A stretch of DNA of 64,000 bases, from contig NC_019966.1 of the NCBI RefSeq assembly GCF_000328565.1, positions 3,410,001 through 3,474,000 of the forward strand, written 5' to 3'. Under the pieces are notes generated by a model. That model was not told the DNA's origin. It was given only the letters and a program-made list of their open reading frames with translations, and did not search any database. Position numbers and translations under genes: made by a program. Positions 55,396 to 63,781 of the stretch are shown here, one piece after another (within the stretch, counting starts at the first letter, position 1; every line of letters starts with the position of its first letter). Source of the DNA: Mycobacterium sp. JS623 (GTDB taxonomy: Bacteria; Actinomycetota; Actinomycetes; Mycobacteriales; Mycobacteriaceae).

Positions 55396-55820
55396 CCGAG
55401 TGCGGCGAGATTCTCCACGGACTTGCGCACATCGGATTCCAGCACCTTAGCGACGAGCCGGCCGACCGGAGTGCTGAGCAGACCGCCGGACAAGTCGGCG
55501 ACGACCGCAAAGGTGGATCCCGGTTTGTCGTCGCGCACGCAGAGTGTCAGCGCGATCCGGATACCGGGTCTGCCCCTGCCCACGATCTCGATCAGTTTGG
55601 GTTCGTCGTAGCGGGTGACACGCCAGTGCACGGTGTTGCGGAAACCCTTGACCTTCACGCACGACGACACGCAGGTACCCACTTCGATCTGCGGCGGGAC
55701 CTCGCTACGCCAGCCGGCGAAGATGGTCAGCCATTCGTCGAAGCGCCGCAGATCCGACGCCAGTGCCCATGCCCGTTCCGGAGTCAGATCCGACGAAACC
55801 GCGACGTCAACCTTTGCCAT
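55392..55820 (-). CDS. SRPBCC family protein (polyketide cyclase/dehydrase-like)
   Basis: A 142-residue START-like protein. It begins AKVDVAVSSDLTPERAWALASDLRRFDEWL (strand 1 and the two short helices of the fold), continues with antiparallel strands (VGTCVSSCVKVKGF, NTVHWRVTRYDEP, STFAVVADLSGG) and ends with the long C-terminal helix (RLVAKVLESDVRKSVENLAAL). Such proteins hold hydrophobic ligands. Mycobacteria carry many of them; none of the neighbours suggests a ligand. Convergent with the MFS gene (stop codons overlap). Confidence 0.85.
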   Translation of the reverse strand: MAKVDVAVSSDLTPERAWALASDLRRFDEWLTIFAGWRSEVPPQIEVGTCVSSCVKVKGFRNTVHWRVTRYDEPKLIEIVGRGRPGIRIALTLCVRDDKPGSTFAVVADLSGGLLSTPVGRLVAKVLESDVRKSVENLAALG

Positions 55821-55889
55821 TCCACAGCACTACCCGGAGGCAGCAGCCGGGTAAACGGCGTCCGCGTTTCCACTGATCGGAGCCACGGA

Positions 55890-55920
55890 GGCTGGGAGAC
55901 TGAGAGCAGCCGTCTCAGCC
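55890..55920. repeat. Bulged inverted repeat in the 293-bp gap before the polyamine operon
   Basis: GGCT-GG-GAGAC pairs with GTCTC-AGCC across an 11-base loop (nine pairs, one two-base bulge). It lies between divergent genes, upstream of an A/T-rich patch (ATTGTAAAAATG and following, from about 56012) that probably holds the operon promoter. It may be an operator or part of a structured leader. Nothing else was recognised in 55821-56113. Confidence 0.35.
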
Positions 55921-56113
55921 ACCTCCAGCCTGCTGCCAGTAGCCAGGCGTGGCCAACGACGCCCCATTCGGCGGATTTTCTCGGTCTGGAGCGCGTACGA
56001 CGAAGGATTCCATTGTAAAAATGTAAATTCGTTGCGGAATCGCTTGCGCAGGACCGCCCGATCCGCGATGGTTTACCCACAGCTTCACAGCTGTGTCTTG
56101 AGGAGGATTCGCC

Positions 56114-57310
56114 CTGACCGGCATACACACCACACCCGTCGAGCAAGCGGCGGGTTCCGACGGGACCACCCGCCCCAAGGGCGGCCCAGTCATCGAGATC
56201 GACCATGTCACGAAGCGCTTCGGCGATTACGTCGCGGTGGCCGAAGCCGACTTCTCCATCGCATCGGGTGAGTTCTTCTCGATGCTCGGCCCGTCGGGCT
56301 GCGGGAAGACCACGACGCTGCGGATGATCGCCGGGTTCGAGACGCCCACCGAAGGTGCGATCCGGCTGGAAGGCTCCGACGTATCGCGCGTGCCGCCGCA
56401 CAAGCGCAACGTCAACACGGTGTTCCAGCACTACGCGCTGTTCCCCCACATGACGGTGTGGGACAACGTCGCGTATGGACCGCGCAGTCAGAAGAAGGAC
56501 AAAGCCGAAGTCAAAAAGCGGGTCGACGAGCTACTGGAGATCGTGCGGCTGACCGACTTCGCCCAGCGCAGGCCCGCCCAGCTCTCCGGTGGCCAGCAGC
56601 AGCGGGTGGCGCTGGCCCGGGCGCTGGTGAACTACCCCAGCGCGCTGCTGCTCGACGAACCGCTCGGCGCCCTTGACCTCAAGCTGCGCCAGGTCATGCA
56701 GTTCGAACTCAAGCGCATTCAGCGCGAGGTCGGAATCACGTTCATCTACGTGACCCACGATCAAGAGGAAGCGCTGACGATGAGCGACCGGATCGCGGTG
56801 ATGAACGCCGGCAACGTCGATCAGATCGGCACGCCCACCGAGATTTATGACCGCCCGTCGACGGTGTTCGTCGCGAGCTTCATCGGACAGGCCAACCTGT
56901 GGGCCGGTAAGCAGACCGGCCGCGCCAACCGGGACTTCGTCGAGGTCGAGGTGCTCGGGACGACGCTGAAGGCGCGTCCGGGTGACACAACTATCGAGCC
57001 GGGCGGCCAGGCGACGTTGATGGTTCGGCCGGAGCGCGTGCGGGTTTCGATGGATGCGCCCACCGGTGACGTCGCCACTGTGCGTGCGACGGTCAGCGAT
57101 CTGACGTTCCAGGGTCCGGTGGTGCGGCTCTCACTGGCCGCTGCCGACGAGTCGACGATCATCGCGCACATCGGCGCCGAACAAGATCTGCCGATGTTGC
57201 GCCCGGGCGACGAGGTGCACGTTGGCTGGGCCCCCGACGCGTCGCTGGTATTACCGGCCGCCGACATCCCGACCACCGAGGATCTCGAGGAGATGCTCGA
57301 CGACTCGTAA
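56114..57310 (+). CDS. potA: Spermidine/putrescine-type ABC transporter ATPase, apparent CTG start
   Basis: A 398-residue importer ATPase (PotA type): A-loop Tyr in RFGDYVAV, Walker [10 protein letters not shown] (about 58-66), signature [14 protein letters not shown], Walker [12 protein letters not shown], switch His in VTHDQEEA and a C-terminal TOBE domain (about 270-380). The first conventional start in frame is GTG 56237, which would remove the first strand and A-loop. Upstream, the frame is open to TGA (56098) and has no ATG, GTG or TTG, but AGGAGG at 56101-56106 sits seven bases before CTG 56114, giving (M)[16 protein letters not shown]. So translation probably starts at CTG. First gene of a potABCD-like operon. 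Confidence 0.9.
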   Translation: MTGIHTTPVEQAAGSDGTTRPKGGPVIEIDHVTKRFGDYVAVAEADFSIASGEFFSMLGPSGCGKTTTLRMIAGFETPTEGAIRLEGSDVSRVPPHKRNVNTVFQHYALFPHMTVWDNVAYGPRSQKKDKAEVKKRVDELLEIVRLTDFAQRRPAQLSGGQQQRVALARALVNYPSALLLDEPLGALDLKLRQVMQFELKRIQREVGITFIYVTHDQEEALTMSDRIAVMNAGNVDQIGTPTEIYDRPSTVFVASFIGQANLWAGKQTGRANRDFVEVEVLGTTLKARPGDTTIEPGGQATLMVRPERVRVSMDAPTGDVATVRATVSDLTFQGPVVRLSLAAADESTIIAHIGAEQDLPMLRPGDEVHVGWAPDASLVLPAADIPTTEDLEEMLDDS

Positions 57311-57361
57311 GCGTTGGCTGTAGTCAGTCCCCCTCCCCCTTCATCGAAAGGCACAGTCGTC

Positions 57362-58543
57362 ATGCCCCCCAACGAGTTTGATCCCCAGGTCCTCAATCGC
57401 CTTGTTGCCAACCGAACGTCGCGCCGGCGCTTCATCGGCGGCGGGGCCGCAGCCGCTGTTGCGCTGGCCGTCGGCGGTTCGTTCGTGGCCGCGTGTAGCT
57501 CGGACAACAAGTCCGCCAGCGGCACCACGTCGACGCAATCGGGTCCGGCAAGCGGCACGCTGCGCATCTCCAACTGGCCGTTGTACATGGCCGACGGCTT
57601 TGTCGCCGAGTTCCAGAAGTCCACCGGCATCACGGTGGACTACAAGGAAGACTTCAACGACAACGAGCAGTGGTTCGCGAAGGTGAAGGAACCGTTGTCG
57701 CGCAAGCAGGACATCGGCGCCGATCTGGCGGTGCCGACGACGTTCATGGCCGTGCGGCTGCATGGCCTCGGCTGGCTCAACGACCTGGGTGATATCCCGA
57801 ACAAGAAGAACATTCGCCAGGATCTTCTCGAGGCGAGCGTGGATCCGGGCCGCAAGTTCAGCGCGCCGTACATGTCGGGCATGGTCGGGCTGGCCTACAA
57901 CAGGGCCGCCACCAAGCGCGACATCACCAAGATCGAGGACCTGTGGGATCCCGCGTTCAAGGGTCGGGTCAGCCTGTTCTCCGACGCCCAGGACGGCCTC
58001 GGCATGATCATGATGTCGCAGGGCAACTCCATCGAGAACTCGAGCATGGAGACCGTCCAGAAGGCAATCGACTTGGTCAAGCAGCAGAAGGAAAAGGGCC
58101 AGATCCGCCGGTTCACCGGCAACGACTACGCCGACGACCTGGCGTCCGGCAATGTCGCTATCGCCCAAGCGTATTCGGGCGATGTCGTCCAATTGCAGGC
58201 CGACAATCCCGACCTCCATTTCGTCGTCCCGGAGGCAGGCGGGACCACGTTCGTCGACACGATGGTGATTCCTTACACCACGCAGAACCAAAAGGCAGCC
58301 GAGGCGTGGATCAACTACGTCTACGACCGGCCGAACTACGCCAAGCTCGTCGCCCACACCCAGTACGTGCCCGTGCTGTCTGACATGACCGACGAGTTGA
58401 ACAAGATAGATCCGAAGCTGGCATCCAATCCGCTGATCAACCCGTCGAAGGAGACGCTGGCCAAGCTGAAGGGCTGGCCCGCACTCACCGACGAGCAGAC
58501 CAAGCAGTACAACGACGCCTACGCCACGGTCACCGGCGGCTGA
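57362..58543 (+). CDS. potD: Polyamine-binding lipoprotein (PotD type), Tat-exported
   Basis: A 393-residue periplasm-side binding protein. The twin-arginine motif SRRRFIG (about 20-26) starts an export signal that ends in the lipobox VAAC (Cys45), so it is folded inside, exported by Tat and lipid-anchored. The mature part opens GTLRISNWPLYMADGFV, the first strand of the PotD/PotF fold, and contains FMAVRLHGLGWLND, GMVGLAYNR and DTMVIPYTTQNQKAAEAWINY as in spermidine/putrescine receptors. The exact ligand is not certain. ATG 57362; a GTG-type extension upstream lacks conservation. Second gene of the operon. Confidence 0.9.
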   Translation: MPPNEFDPQVLNRLVANRTSRRRFIGGGAAAAVALAVGGSFVAACSSDNKSASGTTSTQSGPASGTLRISNWPLYMADGFVAEFQKSTGITVDYKEDFNDNEQWFAKVKEPLSRKQDIGADLAVPTTFMAVRLHGLGWLNDLGDIPNKKNIRQDLLEASVDPGRKFSAPYMSGMVGLAYNRAATKRDITKIEDLWDPAFKGRVSLFSDAQDGLGMIMMSQGNSIENSSMETVQKAIDLVKQQKEKGQIRRFTGNDYADDLASGNVAIAQAYSGDVVQLQADNPDLHFVVPEAGGTTFVDTMVIPYTTQNQKAAEAWINYVYDRPNYAKLVAHTQYVPVLSDMTDELNKIDPKLASNPLINPSKETLAKLKGWPALTDEQTKQYNDAYATVTGG

Positions 58544-58546
58544 TCG

Positions 58547-59422
58547 ATGGCAGGTGCAGCCGCCAGCAATAGACAGCGGAGCAAGATCGCCCCGTACTTG
58601 ATGATCCTGCCCGCGCTGGTGTACCTCGGGATCTTCTTCGTGGTGCCGTTCTATTCGCTGGCGCGCACGTCGCTTTCGTCCTCGGGCGGCTCGGTGTATC
58701 TGCCGACGTTGGAGTTCAATTGGGACTTCGGGAACTATCTGCAGGCGTTCAGCCACTACCAGGACCAAATCATCCGGTCGTTCGTGTACGCGATCACCGC
58801 GACATTGCTGTGTCTGCTGTTGGCGTTTCCGCTGGCGTACGTGATCGCATTCAAGGCAGGGCGTTACAAGAACCTGATTCTTGGATTGGTGATTTTGCCG
58901 TTTTTCGTGACGTTCCTGATCCGCACCATCGCGTGGAAAACCATTCTGGCTGACGACGGTTGGGTGGTCCAGGCGCTCGGATCAGTGGGGCTGCTGCCCG
59001 GTGAAGGACGGCTGCTGTCGACGAGCTGGGCGGTTATCGGCGGCCTGACCTACAACTGGATCATCTTCATGATCCTGCCGCTGTACGTCAGCCTGGAGAA
59101 AATCGACCCGCGGCTCATCGAGGCGTCAAAGGACCTGTACTCGACGAATCGGCGCAGTTTCGCGAAGGTGATCCTGCCGTTGTCGATGCCGGGTGTGTTG
59201 GCGGGCAGCCTGTTGGTGTTCATCCCCGCGTCGGGTGACTTCATCAACGCCGACTATCTTGGTAGCACGCAAACGACCATGATTGGCAACGTCATTCAGA
59301 AGCAGTTCCTTGTGGTCAAAGACTATCCGGCCGCAGCGGCGCTCAGCATGGTGTTGATGTTGATCATCCTGGTCGGCGTGCTGCTCTACACCAGGGCGCT
59401 CGGCACGGAGGATCTGGTATGA
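58547..59422 (+). CDS. potB: Polyamine ABC transporter permease (PotB type)
   Basis: A 291-residue permease with six helices. The EAA loop lies at about 183-205 (LIEASKDLYSTNRRSFAKVILPLSMPGVL), the contact site for the ATPase. Its N-terminal LMILPALVYLGIFFVVPFYSLARTSLS is typical of PotB. It begins three bases after the stop of potD and overlaps potC by four bases (ATGA). Together with PotC it forms the channel of an importer for polyamines or related cations. Confidence 0.92.
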   Translation: MAGAAASNRQRSKIAPYLMILPALVYLGIFFVVPFYSLARTSLSSSGGSVYLPTLEFNWDFGNYLQAFSHYQDQIIRSFVYAITATLLCLLLAFPLAYVIAFKAGRYKNLILGLVILPFFVTFLIRTIAWKTILADDGWVVQALGSVGLLPGEGRLLSTSWAVIGGLTYNWIIFMILPLYVSLEKIDPRLIEASKDLYSTNRRSFAKVILPLSMPGVLAGSLLVFIPASGDFINADYLGSTQTTMIGNVIQKQFLVVKDYPAAAALSMVLMLIILVGVLLYTRALGTEDLV

Positions 59423-60261
59423 CGACTCAGGCAATGGCCGAGGTCGGCACGGCAGAGCCGAAAAAGGTCAAGGGCACCCCGAAGTGGGGCGACGTGCTTC
59501 TGCGCATCGTTGCGGGCCTCGTCCTGCTCTACCTGTTCCTGCCGATCTTTGTGATCGTGTTGTTCTCGTTCAACGACCCGAAAGGCAAGTTCAACTACTC
59601 GTGGCAGGGCTTCACGCTGAAGAACTGGGCGGACCCGTTCAAGTACCCGCCGTTGACCGACGCGTTGAAGCTGTCGTTGAACGTGGCGGCGGTGTCGACG
59701 GCGGTCGCGTTGGTGCTGGGCTCGTTGGTGGCGATCGCTCTTGTGCGCCAACGCTTCCGCGGCCAGACCGCGGTGGACACATTCTTGGTGATCCCGCTCA
59801 CCGCTCCCGAGGTCGTGATGGGTGCGGCGCTGTTGACCTTGTTCCTCGATTTCGGCTGGGCGGCCGGATACACGACCATCGTCATCTCGCACATCGCGTT
59901 CGAGATCAGCTTCATCGCGATGACGGTGCGCGCCAGGATGCGGGGTTTCGACTGGACGCTCGAGGATGCGTCCATGGACCTCGGCGCCAGCCCGGCCCGC
60001 ACCTTCTTCAAAGTGACTCTGCCGCTGATCGTTCCGGGCATTGTGGCCGCCGGCATGTTGTCGTTCGCGTTGTCGCTCGACGACTTCATCATCACGTACT
60101 TCGTCAGCGGCTCGACGGTGACCTACCCGCTGTATGTGAATGCGGCCGTCAAGGCCGCGGTGCCGCCGCAGATCAACGTGCTCGCGACCGCGATCCTCGG
60201 CATCAGCCTGCTCCTGTTGGCCGTGGGAACGCTCTACCGGCGGAAGCGAATCGAGGGTTAG
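59419..60261 (+). CDS. potC: Polyamine ABC transporter permease (PotC type)
   Basis: A 280-residue permease, the partner of PotB. Six helices; the segment FLPIFVIVLFSFNDPKGKFNYSWQGFTLKNW after helix 1 and the EAA loop LEDASMDLGASPARTFFKVTLPLIVPGI are standard PotC features, as is SLDDFIITYFVSGSTVTYPLYV near the C-terminus. It ends the operon: its stop overlaps by three bases the stop of the convergent deazaflavin-type gene, so transcription must end within the opposite gene. Confidence 0.93.
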   Translation: MTTQAMAEVGTAEPKKVKGTPKWGDVLLRIVAGLVLLYLFLPIFVIVLFSFNDPKGKFNYSWQGFTLKNWADPFKYPPLTDALKLSLNVAAVSTAVALVLGSLVAIALVRQRFRGQTAVDTFLVIPLTAPEVVMGAALLTLFLDFGWAAGYTTIVISHIAFEISFIAMTVRARMRGFDWTLEDASMDLGASPARTFFKVTLPLIVPGIVAAGMLSFALSLDDFIITYFVSGSTVTYPLYVNAAVKAAVPPQINVLATAILGISLLLLAVGTLYRRKRIEG

Positions 60262-60608
60262 TCGAGCTGGACTGCGACCTTGACGCGGCCCTTCTCGTCC
60301 CTGCTGGCAATCGCGTGGCCCGTGCGGTCTTGGCCGTCGAGCTTGAGCAGCGTGATCGGGCCGCCTTCACCGCGGAAGTTGCGCCACCACGTCTTGTTGT
60401 CGGGCGACATCACGTTGATGACGATGCCGTCGCCAGAGCGCTGGTAGCCGACCGGCGTCTGAATCGTCTTGCCCGAACGACGTCCGACGTAGCGGATGTT
60501 GATCAGGCCGCGACGCACGACGGGCCCTACGACGGGCGCGTCGATCAAAGAGACGAACAGTTTGTTGACGATTCCGACGATGGGCGTATCGAAGATTCCA
60601 GATGCCAT
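60258..60608 (-). CDS. Small deazaflavin-dependent nitroreductase-like (Ddn-family) protein
   Basis: A 116-residue protein with the split beta-barrel pattern of the mycobacterial F420-dependent Ddn-like family: NIRYVGRRSGKTIQTPVGY (strand with the GRRSGK turn that meets the cofactor phosphate), IVINVMSPDNKTWWRNFRG (the W-W-x-N block) and a C-terminal strand pair. Members reduce quinones or nitro drugs with F420H2. It is shorter than Ddn (~150) because it lacks the extended N-terminus. It sits alone, convergent with potC. Confidence 0.75.
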   Translation of the reverse strand: MASGIFDTPIVGIVNKLFVSLIDAPVVGPVVRRGLINIRYVGRRSGKTIQTPVGYQRSGDGIVINVMSPDNKTWWRNFRGEGGPITLLKLDGQDRTGHAIASRDEKGRVKVAVQLD

Positions 60609-60623
60609 GAGGCCCAGCCTATG

Positions 60624-61490
60624 TCAGCCGACCTCGGCGGGCACCGGCTGCGTGCGGGCACCGGTGCGGGCTGCACCAATGCCTGCGGCTACCACGAAGC
60701 AGATGCCGACGGTGCCCGCCGGGCCGGGGATCTGGTGCAACACGATGAGTCCGACAATCATCGCGAATGCGGGCTCGAGAGCCATCAATGTGCCGAACGC
60801 GGCGGTGGTCAGCCGCCTCAACGCCATGAGCTCCAACGCGAACGGCACCACCGGCAGCAGGATCGCCAGCCCGATGCCGATGAGAAGGATGTCCGGTGTG
60901 ATCCGGGGCAGCACTGCAGGACCGACGACGATGGTCGCGACCAGACCGGCGACGGGCATCGAGACAGCAAGCGCGTTGATACCGGAGACCTCATCGCCGG
61001 CGCGCTGGGTGAGCAGGATGTAGCCCGCCCAGCAGGCGGCCGCGCCGAGTGCGAACCCGACACCGATCGGGTCGACGGTGCCTGTCCACGGCTCGGTCAG
61101 CAGGACGACACCGACGGCAGCCAGGCCGGGCCACACAAAGCGGTGGCTGCCATGGCCGTGCGCCACCGCGACGCCGAGCGGGCCGAGGAATTCCAGCGCG
61201 CTGGCCGTACCGAGTGGGATGCGATCGACCGCGGCCATGAAGAGCAGCGTGACGGCCGCGGTCACCACGCCGAGCAGCACGCACATCCGGAAGGTGGCCC
61301 AGGTAAACGACGCGAACCGCGGCCGGACGATGACGAGCATCAACACGCCGGCCCATGCCAGGCGCAGCCACGCCGCACCCTCGACGCCGATGCGGTCGAT
61401 CAGCGTCACGGCGATCGCGAGGCCGATCTGGACGCACAGCATCGACCCCATTGCCATCAGGGCGCCGGTGCGGGCTTGCGTCGCGGCCAT
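60624..61490 (-). CDS. EamA/RhtA-type DMT exporter
   Basis: A 288-residue transporter with ten predicted helices in two EamA repeats. The first contains [20 protein letters not shown] and [17 protein letters not shown], the second [26 protein letters not shown], as in RhtA, the threonine/homoserine exporter. So export of an amino acid or related metabolite is likely. It is divergent from the LysR gene and shares a 194-base control region full of palindromes, a classical LysR-target layout. Confidence 0.88.
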   Translation of the reverse strand: MAATQARTGALMAMGSMLCVQIGLAIAVTLIDRIGVEGAAWLRLAWAGVLMLVIVRPRFASFTWATFRMCVLLGVVTAAVTLLFMAAVDRIPLGTASALEFLGPLGVAVAHGHGSHRFVWPGLAAVGVVLLTEPWTGTVDPIGVGFALGAAACWAGYILLTQRAGDEVSGINALAVSMPVAGLVATIVVGPAVLPRITPDILLIGIGLAILLPVVPFALELMALRRLTTAAFGTLMALEPAFAMIVGLIVLHQIPGPAGTVGICFVVAAGIGAARTGARTQPVPAEVG

Positions 61491-61574
61491 TCCTGCATTG
61501 AACGGGACGGCGACCGTTCAAGTCCACTTGATTTTTCTGGACATACCGTTCACGAATCATGAACAATCTCTGGG

Positions 61575-61685
61575 ATGGACACCCGTCGCCTGCAGCTGCT
61601 GTTGTCGGGTCTCACTTCGCGTGGCGAAATCTCACGTGAGATGGCGAATGATGGCGAATTCGCCAGAGACGGAGAGATTGTCTAG
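61575..61685 (+). CDS. Upstream ORF (36 residues) overlapping the LysR start
   Basis: ATG 61575 opens a 36-codon frame that ends TAG at 61683-61685; the final G is also the first base of the LysR GTG (TAGTG overlap). Its first residues, MDTRRLQLLL, almost repeat the LysR N-terminus, MDTRRLALLL, and the DNA is similar too (ATGGACACCCGTCGCCTG against GTGGACACCCGGCGGTTG). After that the peptide diverges (SGLTSRGEISREMANDG). It may be a translated leader that couples to LysR or the remains of a partial duplication. Confidence 0.5.
   Translation: MDTRRLQLLLSGLTSRGEISREMANDGEFARDGEIV
61616..61665. promoter_or_regulatory. Cluster of three palindromes in the LysR/exporter intergenic region
   Basis: In 50 bases: TTCGC-GTG-GCGAA (61616-61628), a perfect 14-base palindrome ATCTCACGTGAGAT (61629-61642) and another, TGGCGAATTCGCCA (61652-61665). 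The hexamer TGGCGA occurs three times. LysR regulators bind as tetramers over two or three such sites, so this may be the control site of both divergent genes, although it lies within the short upstream ORF. Confidence 0.55.
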
Positions 61686-62635
61686 TGGACACCCGGCGGT
61701 TGGCGCTACTGCTCGCCCTGTCTCGCATGGGTTCGATGCGCAAGGTGGCAGAGGCCTTCGCGTTGACGACCTCAACCGTGTCACAGCAGATTGCGGCGCT
61801 GGCCCGAGAGGCTGGCGAGCCGTTGATCGAGCCGGAGGGCCGGCGGGTACGCCTCACTCCAGCAGGGCGCCGGCTGGCCGATCACGCGGTGACCATTCTG
61901 GCCGCCGTCGATGCCGCACGGCTCGATCTCGATCCAGACGCCGAACCAGTGGGCACCGTACGCGTCGGGGGTTTTGCGACCGGCATCCGCGTCTCGCTGC
62001 TGCCCATCGTCCGCGAGTTGGCCACCACCCATCCGCACGTCGAGGTGGCGATCAATGAATATGAGCCACGCGAGGCATTCGAGCTACTGGTCGATGACGA
62101 CCTCGACCTGGCGATCACCTACGACTACAACCTCGCCCCCGCCTCCCCCGACCCCGTGCTCGAATCCATTCCGCTGTGGTCAACGCCGTGGGGTCTGGGC
62201 GTTCCGGCCGATACCGCGACGAACAGTATCGCCGACCTCAGCGCGTTCGCCGACTCGACGTGGATTGTCAACTCGCGCAACACAGCTGACGAAGATGCGG
62301 TACGCACACTCGCGGCGATGGCAGGTTTCACACCGCGTATCGTCCACCAAATCGACAGCCTGGACCTTGTCGAAGATCTGATCCTCGATGGTTACGGGGT
62401 CGGCCTGCTACCGATCAACCGCCCGACGCGCAATGGGATCACAATCCTCACGCTGATGGATCCCAGCACCATTCTCACCGCATACGCCGTCACCCGGCGT
62501 GGCCGAGCCAACTGGCCGCCGCTACGAACGATTCTCGATCAACTACGTCCCCAGAGTCCAACGGTGCCCCAAGAGGACTGGCCCCGTCCAACCGCACACC
62601 CGGGTGCACGAGAAGTCAGCGCATCCCGCCGATAA
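61685..62635 (+). CDS. LysR-type transcriptional regulator
   Basis: A 316-residue regulator. The N-terminal winged helix-turn-helix spans about 1-60 (LLLALSRMGSMRKVAEAFALTTSTVSQQIAALAREAGEPLIEPEGRRVRLTPAGRRL), with the LysR-specific long helix after it (62-90) and a substrate-binding domain (about 92-295). GTG 61685 is preceded by GGAGAG and overlaps the stop of the short upstream ORF. It probably regulates the divergent EamA/RhtA exporter. The effector may be the exported metabolite, by analogy with LysE/ArgP pairs. Confidence 0.92.
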   Translation: MDTRRLALLLALSRMGSMRKVAEAFALTTSTVSQQIAALAREAGEPLIEPEGRRVRLTPAGRRLADHAVTILAAVDAARLDLDPDAEPVGTVRVGGFATGIRVSLLPIVRELATTHPHVEVAINEYEPREAFELLVDDDLDLAITYDYNLAPASPDPVLESIPLWSTPWGLGVPADTATNSIADLSAFADSTWIVNSRNTADEDAVRTLAAMAGFTPRIVHQIDSLDLVEDLILDGYGVGLLPINRPTRNGITILTLMDPSTILTAYAVTRRGRANWPPLRTILDQLRPQSPTVPQEDWPRPTAHPGAREVSASRR

Positions 62636-62645
62636 CACGTAATCG

Positions 62646-62663
62646 TGCCGGTCTACCCCGGCA
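62646..62663 (+). terminator. Candidate terminator hairpin after the LysR gene
   Basis: Inverted repeat TGCCGG/CCGGCA with a six-base loop starts 11 bases after the LysR stop. A second hairpin follows at 62707-62732 (arms GACACGAA/TTCGTGTC, 10-base loop). Neither has a T-run, which is common in mycobacteria. The rest of the 288-base gap shows no gene. Confidence 0.4.
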
Positions 62664-62923
62664 GGCTCGCACATGTCCGACGAAGTTGCAATCTTCAACC
62701 GGACGAGACACGAAACGTCTCATCTTCGTGTCCACTTTCAATCGCAGCTCATCGTCACTTCCGGAGGCGCCGAGCGGTGCTCGACCGTGCTGTCGCGCAC
62801 ACTTTGACATACGTCACGGTGGCGCCTGATGTCACATCAGACTGCACAGATCACACACGTGAGCACCTTCGATCGCCGCACCTCACGGGAGGGTCGGATG
62901 ACACGCGAATCGAGCACCTACAC

Positions 62924-63781
62924 CTACACCTGCAGCGGAGGTTGTCGGGAATCGCGCGTTTGGGCTAGCGCTTCTTCTAGCTGCTGGAGGCGATCGCTAG
63001 TTTCGCTGCGACGGCGTGCGGTGTAGACGACTAGCCGCAATTCGTTGTTGTCGGCAGCCAGAACGTCGCAGTCCAGCGTGAGGATCCCGGCGGCGGGGTG
63101 GTCAATTACCTTTTCTTCGTGGCGGTAGGCGGCGATGTGTTCGCTCGCCCATATGTTGCGGAAGTGCTCGCTTCCGGCGCTGAGGTCGGCGATGTACTTG
63201 GTTAACCGGTCGTCGCGGGCATGCTGTCCCATGCGTGCTCGCAGATCGCCGACCAGGAGTTGTTGAATGCGTAGAGCTTGGTCTGGACGGCGCTTGATGC
63301 GGCTGGGCTGTCCAGTCATGAAAGACCACATCATGTTTCGCGCTCTCGATGGCCGGCTGAGTGGGTCGCCATTGACCGCGGCCCACATCGGATTCCACAC
63401 CAGGGGATTCCAGCACAGGTCATAAATCGCCGCGGGTGTGGAGTCGAGTTGGTCCACCAGGCGCCGCACAGCGGCGGACAGCGTTGGGGCGTGCTCGGCC
63501 GGCGGCGTGTACCCGCCCAGATGGAGCAAATGATCACGTTCGAAGTTTGACAGGCGAAGCGCCCGAGCTAATGCGGCGAGCACCTGCGTCGATGGAGAGG
63601 TGGCCCTTCCCTGTTCCAGTTGGACGATGTAATCCGCCGATACACCCGACAGTTGGGCCACCTCTTGGCGTCGGAGGCCGCGTACTCGGCGACCCGTCCC
63701 TGCGGGGAGCCCGACATCGGCGGGAGTGACGCGCTCGCGCCAACGCCGGAGCAGTATGCCCAGCTCGGTTAACGCATCCAC
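62924..63781 (-). CDS. XRE-family regulator with MmyB-like ligand-binding domain
   Basis: A 285-residue protein. An XRE helix-turn-helix lies at about 34-80 (LRRQEVAQLSGVSADYIVQLEQGRATSPSTQVLAALARAL). It is followed by DHLLHLGG and a PAS-like MmyB domain (IYDLCWNPLVWNPMWAAVNGDP, FRNIWASEHIAAYRHEEKVIDHPAAGILTLDCDVLA), the sensor for small or fatty-acid-like ligands. GTG 63781 (VDALTELGILLRRWRERV) begins the conserved part; an in-frame extension to 63853 is less likely. These regulators often control a neighbouring oxidoreductase gene, which must lie beyond the right edge if present. Confidence 0.88.
   Translation of the reverse strand: MDALTELGILLRRWRERVTPADVGLPAGTGRRVRGLRRQEVAQLSGVSADYIVQLEQGRATSPSTQVLAALARALRLSNFERDHLLHLGGYTPPAEHAPTLSAAVRRLVDQLDSTPAAIYDLCWNPLVWNPMWAAVNGDPLSRPSRARNMMWSFMTGQPSRIKRRPDQALRIQQLLVGDLRARMGQHARDDRLTKYIADLSAGSEHFRNIWASEHIAAYRHEEKVIDHPAAGILTLDCDVLAADNNELRLVVYTARRRSETSDRLQQLEEALAQTRDSRQPPLQV

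Noticed and set aside
59484..61562. A 692-residue rightward open frame across potC and two leftward genes
   Set aside because: It overlaps three genes with recognisable families and is very rich in Asp, Arg and His without motif.
62829..63026. A short rightward frame containing TYTYTCSGGC that resembles a modified-peptide precursor
   Set aside because: Its C-terminal third is antisense to the XRE regulator gene, its tail is a Cys/Arg shadow sequence, and no peptide-modifying enzyme gene is nearby.
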